A DNA stretch of 64,000 nucleotides from Hyphomicrobiales bacterium (GCA_900468065.1 UBTA01000041.1:84640-148639); one strand, 5' to 3'; positions 51,310-61,058 are shown, numbered from the stretch's first letter. Program-made: numbers and translations. Notes: generated by a model from the letters alone, not told the origin.

Positions 51310-52017
51310 TCAGCCTTTCGGATCGGCGTCGAGAGCTGACGGTGCCGGCTCGCGACGACGCTTCGGAAAAAGGGGTGTGACGTTGGAGTCATCGTCGGGC
51401 TTGAGAACGAAACCTTCCTTGGGTCGACGACTGCGAGCGTCCACAATCCTGTCGATACGGCCCTGAAAGTCCCGACGCGGATCGTAGTAGGATGGACGCT
51501 CAGGTTTTGGAACCGCGTATTCAGAGGAAATCGTCTCGATCAAGTCCAGTGCGTGTATACCCAGCCGGGAAAAGTCCTCTTCGCGGCGCTCGAACAACTC
51601 GTCGAAACCTGGCGGCACAATATCAAGTGAATCGAGTCCGTCGAGAACATTGCGGATACGATTCGGCATCCACAAAAGCTGTTCGGCGATTTCTGGTTTC
51701 ATGACACTCCACTCGGCATCCCTTGGCAGGAATAGGCGTGGATCTTCCGCATGAAATACGAACTCGGTGGGATCAGCGGGGTTGAATTCCGGAGCATCAT
51801 TGACCGCCGCTTGACAGGCACCGACGAAATCGTCGAGTGCGATTGCTGAGCGAACAGCAAGCTGCCGGGCTTCTAGGGCCGCTGCCCCGCGTTGACCGGA
51901 GGCACCTGCGACCCTTTGGGAAAAGGACGAGACCAGCCACCCAGCGACAACGCCAGCCAGGGTCAGGCCAGCGCCCAGCAGGATAGGTTCAATGCCGCTA
52001 CCCAGAATTTCGTTCAA
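51310..52017 (-). CDS. Membrane-anchored hypothetical protein
   Basis: This is a protein of about 235 residues with one N-terminal transmembrane helix (ILLGAGLTLAGVVAGWLVSS). A soluble helical domain of about 180 residues follows (LFLPRDAEWSVMKPEIAEQL, IVPPGFDELFERREEDFS), and then a basic tail (PLFPKRRREPAPS). No family is recognised. I prefer a TTG start at 52017, which has GAGGGG at good distance; the frame is also open from a TTG at 52077. It probably sits in the inner membrane with the soluble part in the cytoplasm. Confidence 0.55.
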   Translation of the reverse strand: MNEILGSGIEPILLGAGLTLAGVVAGWLVSSFSQRVAGASGQRGAAALEARQLAVRSAIALDDFVGACQAAVNDAPEFNPADPTEFVFHAEDPRLFLPRDAEWSVMKPEIAEQLLWMPNRIRNVLDGLDSLDIVPPGFDELFERREEDFSRLGIHALDLIETISSEYAVPKPERPSYYDPRRDFQGRIDRIVDARSRRPKEGFVLKPDDDSNVTPLFPKRRREPAPSALDADPKG

Positions 52018-52581
52018 TATGAAGCCCCTCTGCGTGTTAGATAACCAAGATGTAGTAGATGCGCCGCTTTTCAACAAGTGGTGCGCAGCAGAACACGGCT
52101 ATTGGCTTCCTTGACTTTCAATAAGGGATACAAACGCTCGGATTATAAGCCCTTGGGTCCGAGCTTTCGTATTAATGCCCGACTCCATTTCCCAGCGCCA
52201 AATTGCCCACGCTCATCTGACAGCGCGCGGAATTGTCCAACGGACATGCGCGATGCCTGCGTAACGGTCACCATGATGAGCCGCATGGAATGGAGGAGTG
52301 CTCCGGCTCGCGCGAGGCTTTTACCAGCTCCCCGATGCCGCGCTCGAAGCAGCCATAGCCTGGCCGAGGCAGCCAAGCGAGGTGCCAAAGGGGCGCGTCC
52401 GCCTTGTCGCGGCCCTCACGACCGAAACTGACGACCGTCCGCCAGCAATAGGGCGCCGGACGCGCCGCAGCCGAGATCCTGCTGCGGCGCTCAATGGCGA
52501 AACGATGGGCGACATGACACGGTGTTGCCCGTCGAACGGGTAATCCGTGCGAGCACGGCCCGCTGCCCTGAGGCAATCGTC
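52018..52581. other. Intergenic region, no gene recognised
   Basis: This stretch of 564 bases between the membrane-anchored protein gene and the catabolic operon has only short, unconvincing frames on both strands. No repeat, terminator with T tract or mobile-element end was found. It may be a scar of past rearrangement, since it separates two functionally unrelated blocks. Confidence 0.4.
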
Positions 52582-53478
52582 CTAACCGCTCTTTTCGCCA
52601 GCACGGGCGAGAACGAAATCGTGTTCAACTTCCCAGAAATCCGCAGTGAACTCGTAAGTCCTGGCGCGGTCCGGATCGTGCGTGTGCCGGAACTCGGCGA
52701 GCAGACTTTCCTTTACCCCGAAGACCGCGTCCGAATTGATATAGGGATCGTCGGGATCGAAGATGTGGGTGATCAGCGTCTCGAAGCCGTCCGCCTTGAT
52801 GATGTAGTGCAGGTGCGCCGGGCGGTTCGGGTGGCGGCCGAGGTAATCGAGCATCTGGCCGACCGGGCCATCGTTCGGGATCGGATAGTATTTCGGCTTG
52901 ACGGCCCGGAACCAGTAATGACCGTCAGCACCGGTGCGAAAGACGCCGCGCAGGTTAAAATCCGGCTGGATGCCCTGCTGTTGCACGTCGTAGAAGCCTT
53001 CGTCATTGGCCTGCCAGACGTCGATCACCGCATCCCTGATGGGTTGCCCCGCCGTATCGAGAATTCGGCCGCCGATCACCATGTCCTCGCCCTTGGCATC
53101 GAGGCAGATATTGGCGCCCATCGGTAGTTCCGGCGCGCCCTCGACATGGAACGGCCCGAGCACCGTGCTTTCGGAAGCGCCCGACGGTTTGCGGTTGTTG
53201 ATGGCATCCACCAGCATCGAAACGCCCAGCGAATCCGACAGGAGGATGAACTCCTGCCGCCACTCGTTGCACATCTGGCCGGTGCGCGTCAGGAACAGGA
53301 TCGCCTGCATCCATTCGTCCTGGGTCGGCTCGATCTCCTTGACGGCCTCATGCAGCTTGCGCGTGACCACGTCCATGATCTGCTTCAGCCGCGCGTCACC
53401 GGCGTTCTTGTTGCGGCCGGTCACGACCTCGACGGAATTCTCTTCGGTAAAGAAGCCTTTTTCATGCGCGTCCATCAT
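52582..53478 (-). CDS. Hydroxyquinol 1,2-dioxygenase (intradiol)
   Basis: This is a 298-residue non-haem Fe(III) enzyme that cleaves hydroxyquinol to maleylacetate. The four iron ligands are recognisable: Tyr163 in GFYDVQ, Tyr198 in KYYPIPNDGP, and His222 and His224 in RPAHLHYII. The N-terminal helical domain (LKQIMDVVTRKLHEAVKEIE) is the dimerising, phospholipid-binding type of this subfamily. Spacing of the ligands matches hydroxyquinol dioxygenases. I chose ATG 53478, with GTGAGA upstream; a TTG at 53493 is also in frame and would overlap the monooxygenase. It is the last gene of a nine-gene operon, four bases after the monooxygenase, which would supply its substrate. Confidence 0.88.
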   Translation of the reverse strand: MMDAHEKGFFTEENSVEVVTGRNKNAGDARLKQIMDVVTRKLHEAVKEIEPTQDEWMQAILFLTRTGQMCNEWRQEFILLSDSLGVSMLVDAINNRKPSGASESTVLGPFHVEGAPELPMGANICLDAKGEDMVIGGRILDTAGQPIRDAVIDVWQANDEGFYDVQQQGIQPDFNLRGVFRTGADGHYWFRAVKPKYYPIPNDGPVGQMLDYLGRHPNRPAHLHYIIKADGFETLITHIFDPDDPYINSDAVFGVKESLLAEFRHTHDPDRARTYEFTADFWEVEHDFVLARAGEKSG

Positions 53479-53482
53479 GGTC

Positions 53483-55237
53483 TCACTTTGCAAGAATGGC
53501 GGTCAGCACCCGCCGCAGTTCGGCTGCCGGATCGTCGACGATCGCCTCGCTACGCCAGGCAATATGGTGATCAGGGCGAACGAGGAGGACGCCGCTGTCG
53601 CGGATCTCGCGCATGTTGGCCCAGTCGCCGGTAAAATCCTGCCAATTCTGACGGGGCCCGATGAGGTGAGCGACGATATCGATGCCGAACTCCTTGCCGA
53701 CAGTTCGGGCGGCCTCGATCCAGCCCCGCCCACCGATGCCGGTCAGCACCGTGAGCTTGCCGTGTCCAGCAAGGTCGAGCGTCGACAGTTTTTCGCCGGT
53801 TGCAGAAAACACCCAGGCATGCGGCAGCCGCGCACCGGGCCAACTCGTCTGCTGGCAATGCAGTTCCGGGTCCTTGGTGAAGGGCGGTTCCGCCTGTCCG
53901 TCGGTGATGGCCGCACCTGAACGATAGCGCTGGTTCATCTCGACACCGTGGCAATCGAACTCATAGACCTTGTCGGCGATCGCCTTGCGGATGGCGGCGC
54001 GCTGCTCCTCGGCTGCGCCGGTGTTGTTGCAGCGGGCATCCATGTTCTGCTGCATCTTCACCGGGTCGATGGAATCGAGCAATCCGAGCGCTTTGAAGAT
54101 CGGGCCGAATTCCTCGATCGACTTGTTGGCGCGGGTGACGATCTGCTTGGCAACCGGTGCGCGCTCGGCCTGATAGCTGTCGAGCAGCCTCGGCCCCGCC
54201 GTGCCCTTCAGGACGAAGGCCAGCTTCCAGGCGAGGTTGAAGGCGTCCTGGATCGAGGTATTTGAGCCAAGCCCGTTCGACGGCGGATGACGGTGGGTGG
54301 CGTCGCCCATGCAGAAGACGCGGCCCTTTGACATGGTGGTGGCATACATGTTGTTGACGGTCCAGGTGGAGACCGACTTGATGGTCATTTCGAGGTCGGG
54401 ATCGCCAACGAGATCGCGCACGACCTTCTTGGCATGCGCTTCATCCACCGAGGGCGCCGGCTGGTTGATGTCATAGCCCCACACGATCAACCATTCATCC
54501 CAAGGCCTGACCATGCGCACCAAACCCATGCCGATGCCGCCGACATCGGCGCCCGGCTGCAGCACCCAGTAAAGCACCGACGGGCGATGGGCAACGAGAC
54601 GCGACAAGTCGGCCTTGAACAGGATGTTCATCGATCCGGCGACGCCCATCTTGCCTTCGAACGTCAGGCCCGCATGTTCCGCCACCTTGGAGTTGCCGCC
54701 ATCGGCGCCGACCAGATATTTCGAGCGGACGGTGAATTCCTTGCCGGTCAACCGGTCGAGACAGGTCGTCGTCACGCCGTCCTCATCCTGCACATGGCTG
54801 AGATATTGCGTCGACATGCGCGACTGGCTGCCACGCGAGCAGGCCGTCTTGAACAAAAGCGGCTCCATGAAGGTCTGCGGCAGGTCGTTCATATGGGTCG
54901 GAGAAGACAGCTGGTGCTCGGCGCGCGACAGCGGATGTTTGCCCCAGCTCTTCATCCTGCCGATTTCCTCGCCGGTGAGCGACGTACAGAAGACGTTCTC
55001 GCCCATCAGGTCCTGTTCTGCGGCGAACATATAGGCCTCGTCCTCCACGTCGCGGCCAAGATCGCGCAGGACCTCCATGGTCCGCTGGTTGGTGATGTGG
55101 GCGCGCGGCGTGCTGGCGAGCCAACGGTAACGGTTGATCACCAGGTTCTCGACCCCGTAGGACGAAAGCAGGGCTGCGGTGGCCGAGCCTGCCGGGCCGG
55201 TGCCGATGATGAGTACGTCGGTGGTAATGTCAGCCAT
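53483..55237 (-). CDS. FAD-dependent phenol-type monooxygenase
   Basis: This is a 584-residue flavin hydroxylase of the TfdB/PheA class. The ADP-binding motif TDVLIIGTGPAGSATAALLS is at the N-terminus, the second FAD motif is VGADGGNSKVAEHAG (DG motif) near 185, and CMGDATHRHPPSNGLGSNTS (GD motif) lies near 318. A thioredoxin-like C-terminal domain ends the protein. The family adds one hydroxyl to phenolic rings using NAD(P)H. Beside hydroxyquinol dioxygenase and maleylacetate reductase, the likely substrate is resorcinol or another dihydroxybenzene, giving hydroxyquinol. AAGGGAGG precedes the ATG. It overlaps the livM-like gene by eight bases. Confidence 0.88.
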   Translation of the reverse strand: MADITTDVLIIGTGPAGSATAALLSSYGVENLVINRYRWLASTPRAHITNQRTMEVLRDLGRDVEDEAYMFAAEQDLMGENVFCTSLTGEEIGRMKSWGKHPLSRAEHQLSSPTHMNDLPQTFMEPLLFKTACSRGSQSRMSTQYLSHVQDEDGVTTTCLDRLTGKEFTVRSKYLVGADGGNSKVAEHAGLTFEGKMGVAGSMNILFKADLSRLVAHRPSVLYWVLQPGADVGGIGMGLVRMVRPWDEWLIVWGYDINQPAPSVDEAHAKKVVRDLVGDPDLEMTIKSVSTWTVNNMYATTMSKGRVFCMGDATHRHPPSNGLGSNTSIQDAFNLAWKLAFVLKGTAGPRLLDSYQAERAPVAKQIVTRANKSIEEFGPIFKALGLLDSIDPVKMQQNMDARCNNTGAAEEQRAAIRKAIADKVYEFDCHGVEMNQRYRSGAAITDGQAEPPFTKDPELHCQQTSWPGARLPHAWVFSATGEKLSTLDLAGHGKLTVLTGIGGRGWIEAARTVGKEFGIDIVAHLIGPRQNWQDFTGDWANMREIRDSGVLLVRPDHHIAWRSEAIVDDPAAELRRVLTAILAK

Positions 55238-56315
55238 GAGGCCCTCCCTTATGCGTGAGATTGAGCGGCCCGCCCTTCAGGACGCGGCGGACCGGGAAAA
55301 GCTGGATGCTGGTGCGGTCGGAGAATAATCCCCACAGGCCGCGCGGGGCAAAAAGCATGACAGCGATGCCGAGAAGGCCCAGCATCAGCAGATACCAGGA
55401 GCCGTAATCGGCAAGCAGGTTCTGCAGGAGAAAAAAGATGATGACGCCGAGGATTGGCCCTTCGATCGTGCCGATGCCGCCGATCACCACGATGAAGATG
55501 ACATAGGCCGTCCAGTCGGTGACCGAAAAGGCGGCGTCCGGCGAGATGCGCGCCTTCTGCACATAGATCAAAGCCCCGGCGAGACCAGTCATGAAGGCAG
55601 TCGCAAGATAGACGAACGTCTTCATGCGCATCGCATCGACACCAACGGCACGGGCCGCCTGCTCATTGTCGCGCACGGCGGCAAGCCCGAGGCCCTGCTT
55701 GCTGCGCAGCAGTCCATAAATGAAGCCGATGGTCGCAATGACCAGGATCAGCGCCAGCCAGTAGGTGAGCGCATCGCCCGCCTCCGAAGTCTTCATGCCG
55801 AAGAGATCGCGCATGAAGCCGACCCCCATCATGTCGCGGGTCGCGTCGCGCGGCAGCGATGTGCCGGTGCCGCCTCCCAGCGCCTTCCACTGGGCAAGCA
55901 GCAACCGTGCCACTTCGGCCACCACCCAGGTACCGATGGCGAAATAGGGGCCGTAGAGCCGGAAGGTGAAGAAGGCGGTCGGAATGGCAAGCGCCACCGC
56001 GAACGCACCGGCAATCAGGATGGCCACGACCGGATCGACGCCGAACAGGATGACTGCACCGAACATGGTATAGGCGCCGAAGCCGACAAAGGCCTGCTGG
56101 CCGACCGAAATCAACCCGGCGTAACCGGCAAGCAGGTTCCAGTTCTGCGCCAGCACTAGCATGGTGAGGATGAAGAACAGGTCCTGGATGACACCGCGCG
56201 AAACGATGAAGGGTGCAGCAAAAGCGAGCAGCAACAGCGCGATGACCGCGATCGCCGAAAACGTTGACGCCCTGGTGCGCGTCTCGACCGTGAAGGAGGG
56301 AATGGCCATGGTCAT
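55230..56315 (-). CDS. ABC importer permease, LivM type
   Basis: This is a 361-residue membrane permease with about ten helices. It has the LivM features SVGQQAFVGFGAYTMFGAVI, the coupling EAA-like loop AVRDNEQAARAVGVDAMRMK and GGIGTIEGPILGVIIFFLLQ. It forms the membrane channel with the LivH-type subunit at 56325. GAGGTG precedes the ATG at 56315. Spacing to both neighbours is minimal (nine bases after livH, eight bases overlap with the monooxygenase), so it belongs to the catabolic operon. The cargo is probably the aromatic substrate rather than an amino acid. Confidence 0.9.
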   Translation of the reverse strand: MTMAIPSFTVETRTRASTFSAIAVIALLLLAFAAPFIVSRGVIQDLFFILTMLVLAQNWNLLAGYAGLISVGQQAFVGFGAYTMFGAVILFGVDPVVAILIAGAFAVALAIPTAFFTFRLYGPYFAIGTWVVAEVARLLLAQWKALGGGTGTSLPRDATRDMMGVGFMRDLFGMKTSEAGDALTYWLALILVIATIGFIYGLLRSKQGLGLAAVRDNEQAARAVGVDAMRMKTFVYLATAFMTGLAGALIYVQKARISPDAAFSVTDWTAYVIFIVVIGGIGTIEGPILGVIIFFLLQNLLADYGSWYLLMLGLLGIAVMLFAPRGLWGLFSDRTSIQLFPVRRVLKGGPLNLTHKGGPHG

Positions 56316-56324
56316 CGATGCACC

Positions 56325-57188
56325 TCAATCGACCGCGCGCGGGAATAGGCCGCGCGGCTTGAACAGGAGAACAGCAAGGAACGCCAGATGCCCGGCAAGG
56401 ATCTGCCATTCCGGATTCATCGCGGCCCCCACCGTCTGCGCCACGCCGAGAATGATGCCGCCGGCAAGCGTACCCCAGAGCGAACCGAGCCCGCCGATGA
56501 TCACCGCTTCGAAGGCATAGATGAGCCGCGACGGCCCGGATGTCGGATCAAAATTGGCGCGGGTGCCGAGATAAAGCGCTGCAATCGTCACCACGACCAT
56601 GGCAAGCCCTGTTGCCATCGCGAAGATGCGCTGCGGCCGGATGCCCATCAGCCCGGCTGTCACCGGATCGTCGGAGGTGGCCCGGAAGGCGCGGCCGACG
56701 GAAGTGCGGTAGATCAACTGGTTGAGACAAACGATAACGGCAACGGCCGAGAAGAACGTCATCAGCGGCATGATACCGGCGGTGACAGGGCCGAGGTTGA
56801 CCGAGGCGCTCTCAAGACGACCGGCAAAGACGCGACGGCTATCGGCGGAAAAACTTTCGAGCAAACCGTTCTGGATGACGATCGACAGGCCGAACGTGAC
56901 GAGCAGCGGCGGCAGAATATCCTTGCCGAGCGTGCGGTTGAGCAGGAAATATTGCAGGGCCCAGCCGATCGCGAACATCAGCGGCATCGCGATCACTGCC
57001 GCAACGAACGGGTTGATCCCGAGTGTCGTCGCCAGCACGAGGATCAGGAAGGCTGCAAGCACGATCAGGTCGCCATGGGCGAGATTCACCAGCCGCATGA
57101 TGCCGAAGACGAGGCTGAGGCCGGCCGCAAACAGCGCATAGAGGCCGCCGAGCAGCACGCCCTGGAGAATGGTATCAAGCCAGTTCAT
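56325..57188 (-). CDS. ABC importer permease, LivH type
   Basis: This is a 287-residue membrane permease with about eight helices. It shows GLYALFAAGLSLVFGIMRLV at the N-terminus, the coupling loop RAFRATSDDPVTAGLMGIRP and the end GGLGSLWGTLAGGIILGVAQ, all typical of LivH. It pairs with LivM. It overlaps the livF-like ATPase gene by 14 bases, and its stop is nine bases before the LivM gene. Confidence 0.9.
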   Translation of the reverse strand: MNWLDTILQGVLLGGLYALFAAGLSLVFGIMRLVNLAHGDLIVLAAFLILVLATTLGINPFVAAVIAMPLMFAIGWALQYFLLNRTLGKDILPPLLVTFGLSIVIQNGLLESFSADSRRVFAGRLESASVNLGPVTAGIMPLMTFFSAVAVIVCLNQLIYRTSVGRAFRATSDDPVTAGLMGIRPQRIFAMATGLAMVVVTIAALYLGTRANFDPTSGPSRLIYAFEAVIIGGLGSLWGTLAGGIILGVAQTVGAAMNPEWQILAGHLAFLAVLLFKPRGLFPRAVD

Positions 57189-57894
57189 GATGGTCCGTCC
57201 CGAAATAGGCCTTGTGGATGTCGTCGCGGCTGAGATCGTCGGCGCGGCCGGAGAGCGTCACCCGCCCCTCCATCATGCAATAGACGCGGTCGGCCACCTT
57301 TAACGCCTGGGCGATGTCCTGCTCGACGATGACGATCGAAGCGCCTGTTTCGCGGATGCGCGGAAAGGCGGCGTAGATGTCGCGCACGACGACCGGCGCC
57401 AGCCCGAGACTGATTTCGTCACAGAGCAGCACATCCGGGTTCGACATCAGCGCCCGGCCGATCGCCACCATCTGTTGCTGCCCGCCGGAAAGTGCGGTGG
57501 ACGGATTGCTCCGCCGTTCCTTGAGGATCGGGAACAGTCCAAAAATGCTGTCGAGCGTCCACGGCCCATCGACCGTGCGGCCATAACGGCCGATCAGCAA
57601 ATTTTCCTCGACGCTCAGCGACGGAAACAGTTTGCGGCCTTCCGGCACCATGGCGATACCGCGCGCCAGGATATCGGGTGCCGGCAGGCCACCGATTGGC
57701 TCATTGCGATAGAGGATCGACGCCGGTTCATTGGCAATCACGCCGGAGATGGACCGCATCAACGTCGTCTTGCCCGCTCCATTGGCACCGATGATGGCGA
57801 TGGTTTCGCCTGTACCAACAGCAATATCGACGCCGAACAGCGCCTGGAAATCACCGTAGGCAGCAGTCAGTCCTCTGGTTTCGATGAGCGCCAT
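57175..57894 (-). CDS. ABC importer ATPase, LivF type
   Basis: This is a 239-residue ATP-binding subunit. Walker A is GANGAGKTT (about 38-46), the Q-loop lies before MVPEGRKLFPSLSVEENL, the signature is LSGGQQQMVAIGRAL and Walker B is VLLCDEISLGLAP. VIVEQDIAQAL holds the switch region. The EGR(K/H)LF segment is characteristic of LivF. The ATG at 57894 shares one base with the stop of the LivG gene (TGATG). Confidence 0.92.
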   Translation of the reverse strand: MALIETRGLTAAYGDFQALFGVDIAVGTGETIAIIGANGAGKTTLMRSISGVIANEPASILYRNEPIGGLPAPDILARGIAMVPEGRKLFPSLSVEENLLIGRYGRTVDGPWTLDSIFGLFPILKERRSNPSTALSGGQQQMVAIGRALMSNPDVLLCDEISLGLAPVVVRDIYAAFPRIRETGASIVIVEQDIAQALKVADRVYCMMEGRVTLSGRADDLSRDDIHKAYFGTDHHELA

Positions 57895-58613
57895 CAGATT
57901 TCGATCCCCAGATAGATTTCTCGGACATCGCGCGATGCCATGATCTCGTCGGGCTTGCCGATGCCGATGACCTTGCCGAAATGCAGCACCAGCAACCGCT
58001 CGACGACCGAGTTCAGCGCGTGCAGCACATGCTCGATCCAGATGACGGCAACGCCGCGTGCATGAATGGCGCGGATGGTGGCGACCAGCCCCCGGCATTC
58101 ACCTTCGGTCAGCCCGCCGGCAATTTCATCGAGCAGCAGCAGCCTCGGCTCCGTTGCCAGTGCGCGGGCGAGTTCCAGCCGCTTGCGTTGCAATAGCGAC
58201 AGGCTGCCGGCCAACACATTCGCCTTATCGATCAGCCCCGTATCGACGAGAATCTCGGCGCAGCGGTCCGACACGTCGGCTTCGCGCTGCCGCGATCCAA
58301 AGGCGCCGGCAACAAGCAGGTTTTCGAACACGGTCAATTTCTCGAACGGCTGCGGGATCTGGAACGTTCGGCCGATGCCCAACAGGCAGCGCGCCATTGG
58401 CGGCGTACGGGTCACGTCGCTACCGAGAAAACGCATCCTGCCGCTATCGGCGGCGATATTGCCGGTGATCAGATTGAACAGCGTCGATTTGCCCGCGCCA
58501 TTCGGCCCGATGATGCCCAGCGCCTCGCCTTCGCCAACGGCAAAGGAAATCTGCTCGGCGACCGTCAGTGCGCCGAATTTCTTGGAAACGCCATCGAGCT
58601 CAAGAATTGCCAC
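57894..58613 (-). CDS. ABC importer ATPase, LivG type
   Basis: This is a 239-residue ATP-binding subunit. Walker A is GPNGAGKST, the GIGRTFQIPQPFEKLTVFEN segment (Q-loop) is characteristic of LivG, the signature is LSLLQRKRLELARAL (a degenerate LSGGQ-like sequence, as is common in LivG) and Walker B is LLLLDEIAGGLTEGE. VIWIEHVLHAL carries the switch His. I chose GTG at 58613 because GGGAGG lies eight bases upstream; the frame is open for 17 further codons without domain character. Confidence 0.9.
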   Translation of the reverse strand: MAILELDGVSKKFGALTVAEQISFAVGEGEALGIIGPNGAGKSTLFNLITGNIAADSGRMRFLGSDVTRTPPMARCLLGIGRTFQIPQPFEKLTVFENLLVAGAFGSRQREADVSDRCAEILVDTGLIDKANVLAGSLSLLQRKRLELARALATEPRLLLLDEIAGGLTEGECRGLVATIRAIHARGVAVIWIEHVLHALNSVVERLLVLHFGKVIGIGKPDEIMASRDVREIYLGIEI

Positions 58614-58664
58614 GCCCAGTCCTCCCAGAAAAGGCGGGGCCTTCAACAGGCCCCGCACCAACAA

Positions 58665-59945
58665 TCAGGCAATCGCTTCCATCTTGCCGCCGACCGGAAT
58701 GTTCGGCGCCGTCTTGTTGTCGGTGATGACGAGGTCGTAGCCGCCACCATCCTTCAGCCGCCATTGGCCGCCGACCAACGGGGTCTTGGCGATATTCTTG
58801 GCGGCAAACGGCGGCAGGCCCTTGCCGTCCCAGGCGATCGGGCCGACCAGCGTGTCGAGCCTGGTGGCGGCAATCGCCTGCGCGACCGCATCGCCATCCG
58901 TTGGGTCTCCGGCCCGCTTCACCGCGTCCACCGCCAGTTCGAACAGGGCATGGGCAAAGCCGATCGGCTGCGTCCAGGGCCGGTTGGTCGCCTTGGTGAA
59001 GGCGGCAGCTACCTGGGCAGCGCTTTGCCCGGTCAAAGACGACTTGAAGGGATGGCTTGGCGTCCACCAGACTTCCGATGACAGATTGTGGCCGGCACTG
59101 CCCAGCGCTTCGACGGTCTGCGGGAAAAGCAGCGCCTTGCCGATCGAGGCAATCTTCGGGGCAAAGCCCTGCTGCTTGGCCTGGTTCCAGAAGGTGGTGA
59201 AATCCGGTGGGATGACGACGCCGGTGATGATCTCGCACTGGCCGGACTTGAAGGCATTGATCTGCGCGGAGAAGTCGTCGGTCATGTTCTGGTAGCGGCC
59301 GGGATCGATCAGGCCATAACCCATCTTTTCCAAAACCGGCGGGAAGCCGACGACCTTGTCGCCCCAGGCATTGCCGTCACCATCGTTGGGGAACAGCCCG
59401 CCGACTTTTTTGTTGGTCTTGATCTGCGCCCACATATTGGTGAAGACGGCGATGACGTCCTCAAGGCCCCAGAAGAAGTGGTAGGCATAGTTAAACGGTT
59501 TCCACGAGGCCGGATCTCCGGGATTGCCTTGCTGGCCGATGAACCACGGCTGCCAGGGGGCCACCGTCGAAATACAGGGCATTTCCTCCGCCTCGCAGGT
59601 GGTTGCCACCGGATTGGTCGTCTCCGGCGTCGAGGCGACCAGAATAAGGTTCACGTCATCATCGACGATCAGTTCCTTGGCGACTTCCGCCGCCCGATTG
59701 GGGTTCGATTGGCTGTCCTTTACGACGACCTCGTAATTCAGTCCCATCGACTTTGTGGTTGCCAGGAAACTGTCGATGATGAACTTGTCGGCCTCGCCGA
59801 ATGCGGCGAGCGGCCCCGTCTGCGGGCTGACATAGCCGAGCTTAACGGCAACATCCTGCGCGATCGCAGGGGCCGCAAGCCCGGATGTTGCGGCCAATGC
59901 ACCGGTCGCAGCCGTCGTCTTCAGAAAGTCGCGTCTCGTAAACAT
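58665..59945 (-). CDS. ABC importer periplasmic substrate-binding protein
   Basis: This is a 426-residue type I periplasmic binding protein of the LivK family. A Tat-like signal peptide (MFTRRDFLKTTAATGALAAT, cleavage after AIAQ at about 29) precedes the binding domain (VKLGYVSPQTGPLAAFGEAD). The body has ILVASTPETTNPVATTCEAE and CEIITGVVIPPDFTTFW, typical for the family. Length is larger than amino-acid-binding LivK proteins (about 370) and fits binding proteins for aromatic ligands. GGGAGGAGG precedes the ATG. It is the fourth gene type of the importer and lies 51 bases before the LivG gene. Confidence 0.9.
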   Translation of the reverse strand: MFTRRDFLKTTAATGALAATSGLAAPAIAQDVAVKLGYVSPQTGPLAAFGEADKFIIDSFLATTKSMGLNYEVVVKDSQSNPNRAAEVAKELIVDDDVNLILVASTPETTNPVATTCEAEEMPCISTVAPWQPWFIGQQGNPGDPASWKPFNYAYHFFWGLEDVIAVFTNMWAQIKTNKKVGGLFPNDGDGNAWGDKVVGFPPVLEKMGYGLIDPGRYQNMTDDFSAQINAFKSGQCEIITGVVIPPDFTTFWNQAKQQGFAPKIASIGKALLFPQTVEALGSAGHNLSSEVWWTPSHPFKSSLTGQSAAQVAAAFTKATNRPWTQPIGFAHALFELAVDAVKRAGDPTDGDAVAQAIAATRLDTLVGPIAWDGKGLPPFAAKNIAKTPLVGGQWRLKDGGGYDLVITDNKTAPNIPVGGKMEAIA

Positions 59946-59999
59946 GTTTCCTCCTCCCATTGGTCTCTCCTCCCAGAGAGCGTGATGTCTGTGGATCGC

Positions 60000-61058
60000 C
60001 TATTCCGGCCGCCTGCCCTCCCAGGCATCCTGCAGCAGGGCACGAATGGATTTGCGGTCGATCGGCCTTGGATTCCAGTAGGGGTTTTCCGTAGCGATCT
60101 CAGCCGCGCGATTGAGATCGGTTTCGCTGAGACCCAGGTCCTTCAAGGCGAGTGGCGCGCCAATCCCTTTGGCGAAATCCCACAGCCCGCCACCAACGGA
60201 ACCGCCGAAAATCTGTGCTACCGGGGCCAGCAGTTCCGGCACGGCAATGGCATTGTAGCCGGCGGTATGCGGCAGCATGATCGCGTGCGTATCGGCATGC
60301 GGCGTATCGAACGTGCCGCCCAGCGTGTGGCAGATCTTGTGGTGCAGGGCCATGCCGACGGTGCCGAGCACAGTGCCGCAGAGCCAGGCGCCGTAAAGCG
60401 CATCGGCGCGGAGATCGGGAGCCCGTGGCGTCTCGACGATTCCCGGCAGGCTGGTCTTGAAGGCCCGCAGCCCCTCCACCGCCATCAGCGTCGAAATCGG
60501 GTTGCGGTCTTGCGCATAGAGCGCCTCGACCGCATGGGCCATCGCATTCAAGCCTGAGGTGACGCTCATGCCGGCTGGCAGGCCGAGCGTCAGAGATGCG
60601 TCATAGATCACCACTTCCGGCAGGATGCTTGCGTGCCGCACGGTCGTCTTGCGGCCGCCTTCCGTCTGCCCGAGGATCGGCGTCACTTCCGATCCGGCAT
60701 AGGTTGTCGGAATGACGATCTGCGGCAAATCCGTGCGAAGGGCGATGGCCTTGCCAAGCCCGGTGGTCGACCCGCCGCCGAGCGACACGACGCAATCCGC
60801 GTTCGTCTGTCGAACCACGTCCATAGCCTTTTCCGTGACGTCGACCGGCGTATGCATGACGGCCCCGGCAAAGACACCGGCAGCGAAAGGACCCAACCGT
60901 GCGGCCAGCATTTCCGCATCTGCCTTCTGCTGCGGCGTCGACAGGACCAGCGCCCGGCTGCAGCCGAGCGTCTCCACCCATTCACCGACGGTGGCACTCT
61001 TGCCTTCGCCGAATACGATATGGGCGGGATTGCCGCTGTAGGCGAAATCGCGGCTCAT
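60000..61058 (-). CDS. Maleylacetate reductase
   Basis: This is a 352-residue iron-containing alcohol-dehydrogenase-family enzyme that reduces maleylacetate to 3-oxoadipate with NAD(P)H. It has DCVVSLGGGSTTGLGKAIAL (nucleotide binding), VIPTTYAGSEVTPILGQTEG and the LHHKICHTLGGTFDTPHADT-HA segment specific to maleylacetate reductases. Members of this branch often lack the full metal-ligand set of true alcohol dehydrogenases. The ATG at 61058 overlaps the stop of the dioxygenase by four bases, so ring cleavage and reduction are translationally coupled. The product enters the 3-oxoadipate pathway outside the window. Confidence 0.92.
   Translation of the reverse strand: MSRDFAYSGNPAHIVFGEGKSATVGEWVETLGCSRALVLSTPQQKADAEMLAARLGPFAAGVFAGAVMHTPVDVTEKAMDVVRQTNADCVVSLGGGSTTGLGKAIALRTDLPQIVIPTTYAGSEVTPILGQTEGGRKTTVRHASILPEVVIYDASLTLGLPAGMSVTSGLNAMAHAVEALYAQDRNPISTLMAVEGLRAFKTSLPGIVETPRAPDLRADALYGAWLCGTVLGTVGMALHHKICHTLGGTFDTPHADTHAIMLPHTAGYNAIAVPELLAPVAQIFGGSVGGGLWDFAKGIGAPLALKDLGLSETDLNRAAEIATENPYWNPRPIDRKSIRALLQDAWEGRRPE

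Noticed and set aside
52143..52388. Short minus-strand frame in the gap before the catabolic operon
   Set aside because: It has no ribosome site, no domain and no likely homologue; the region was recorded as empty.
59088..60557. Plus-strand frame of 489 codons antisense to the binding protein and maleylacetate reductase
   Set aside because: It spans two genes with strong family motifs on the other strand and has no domain of its own.
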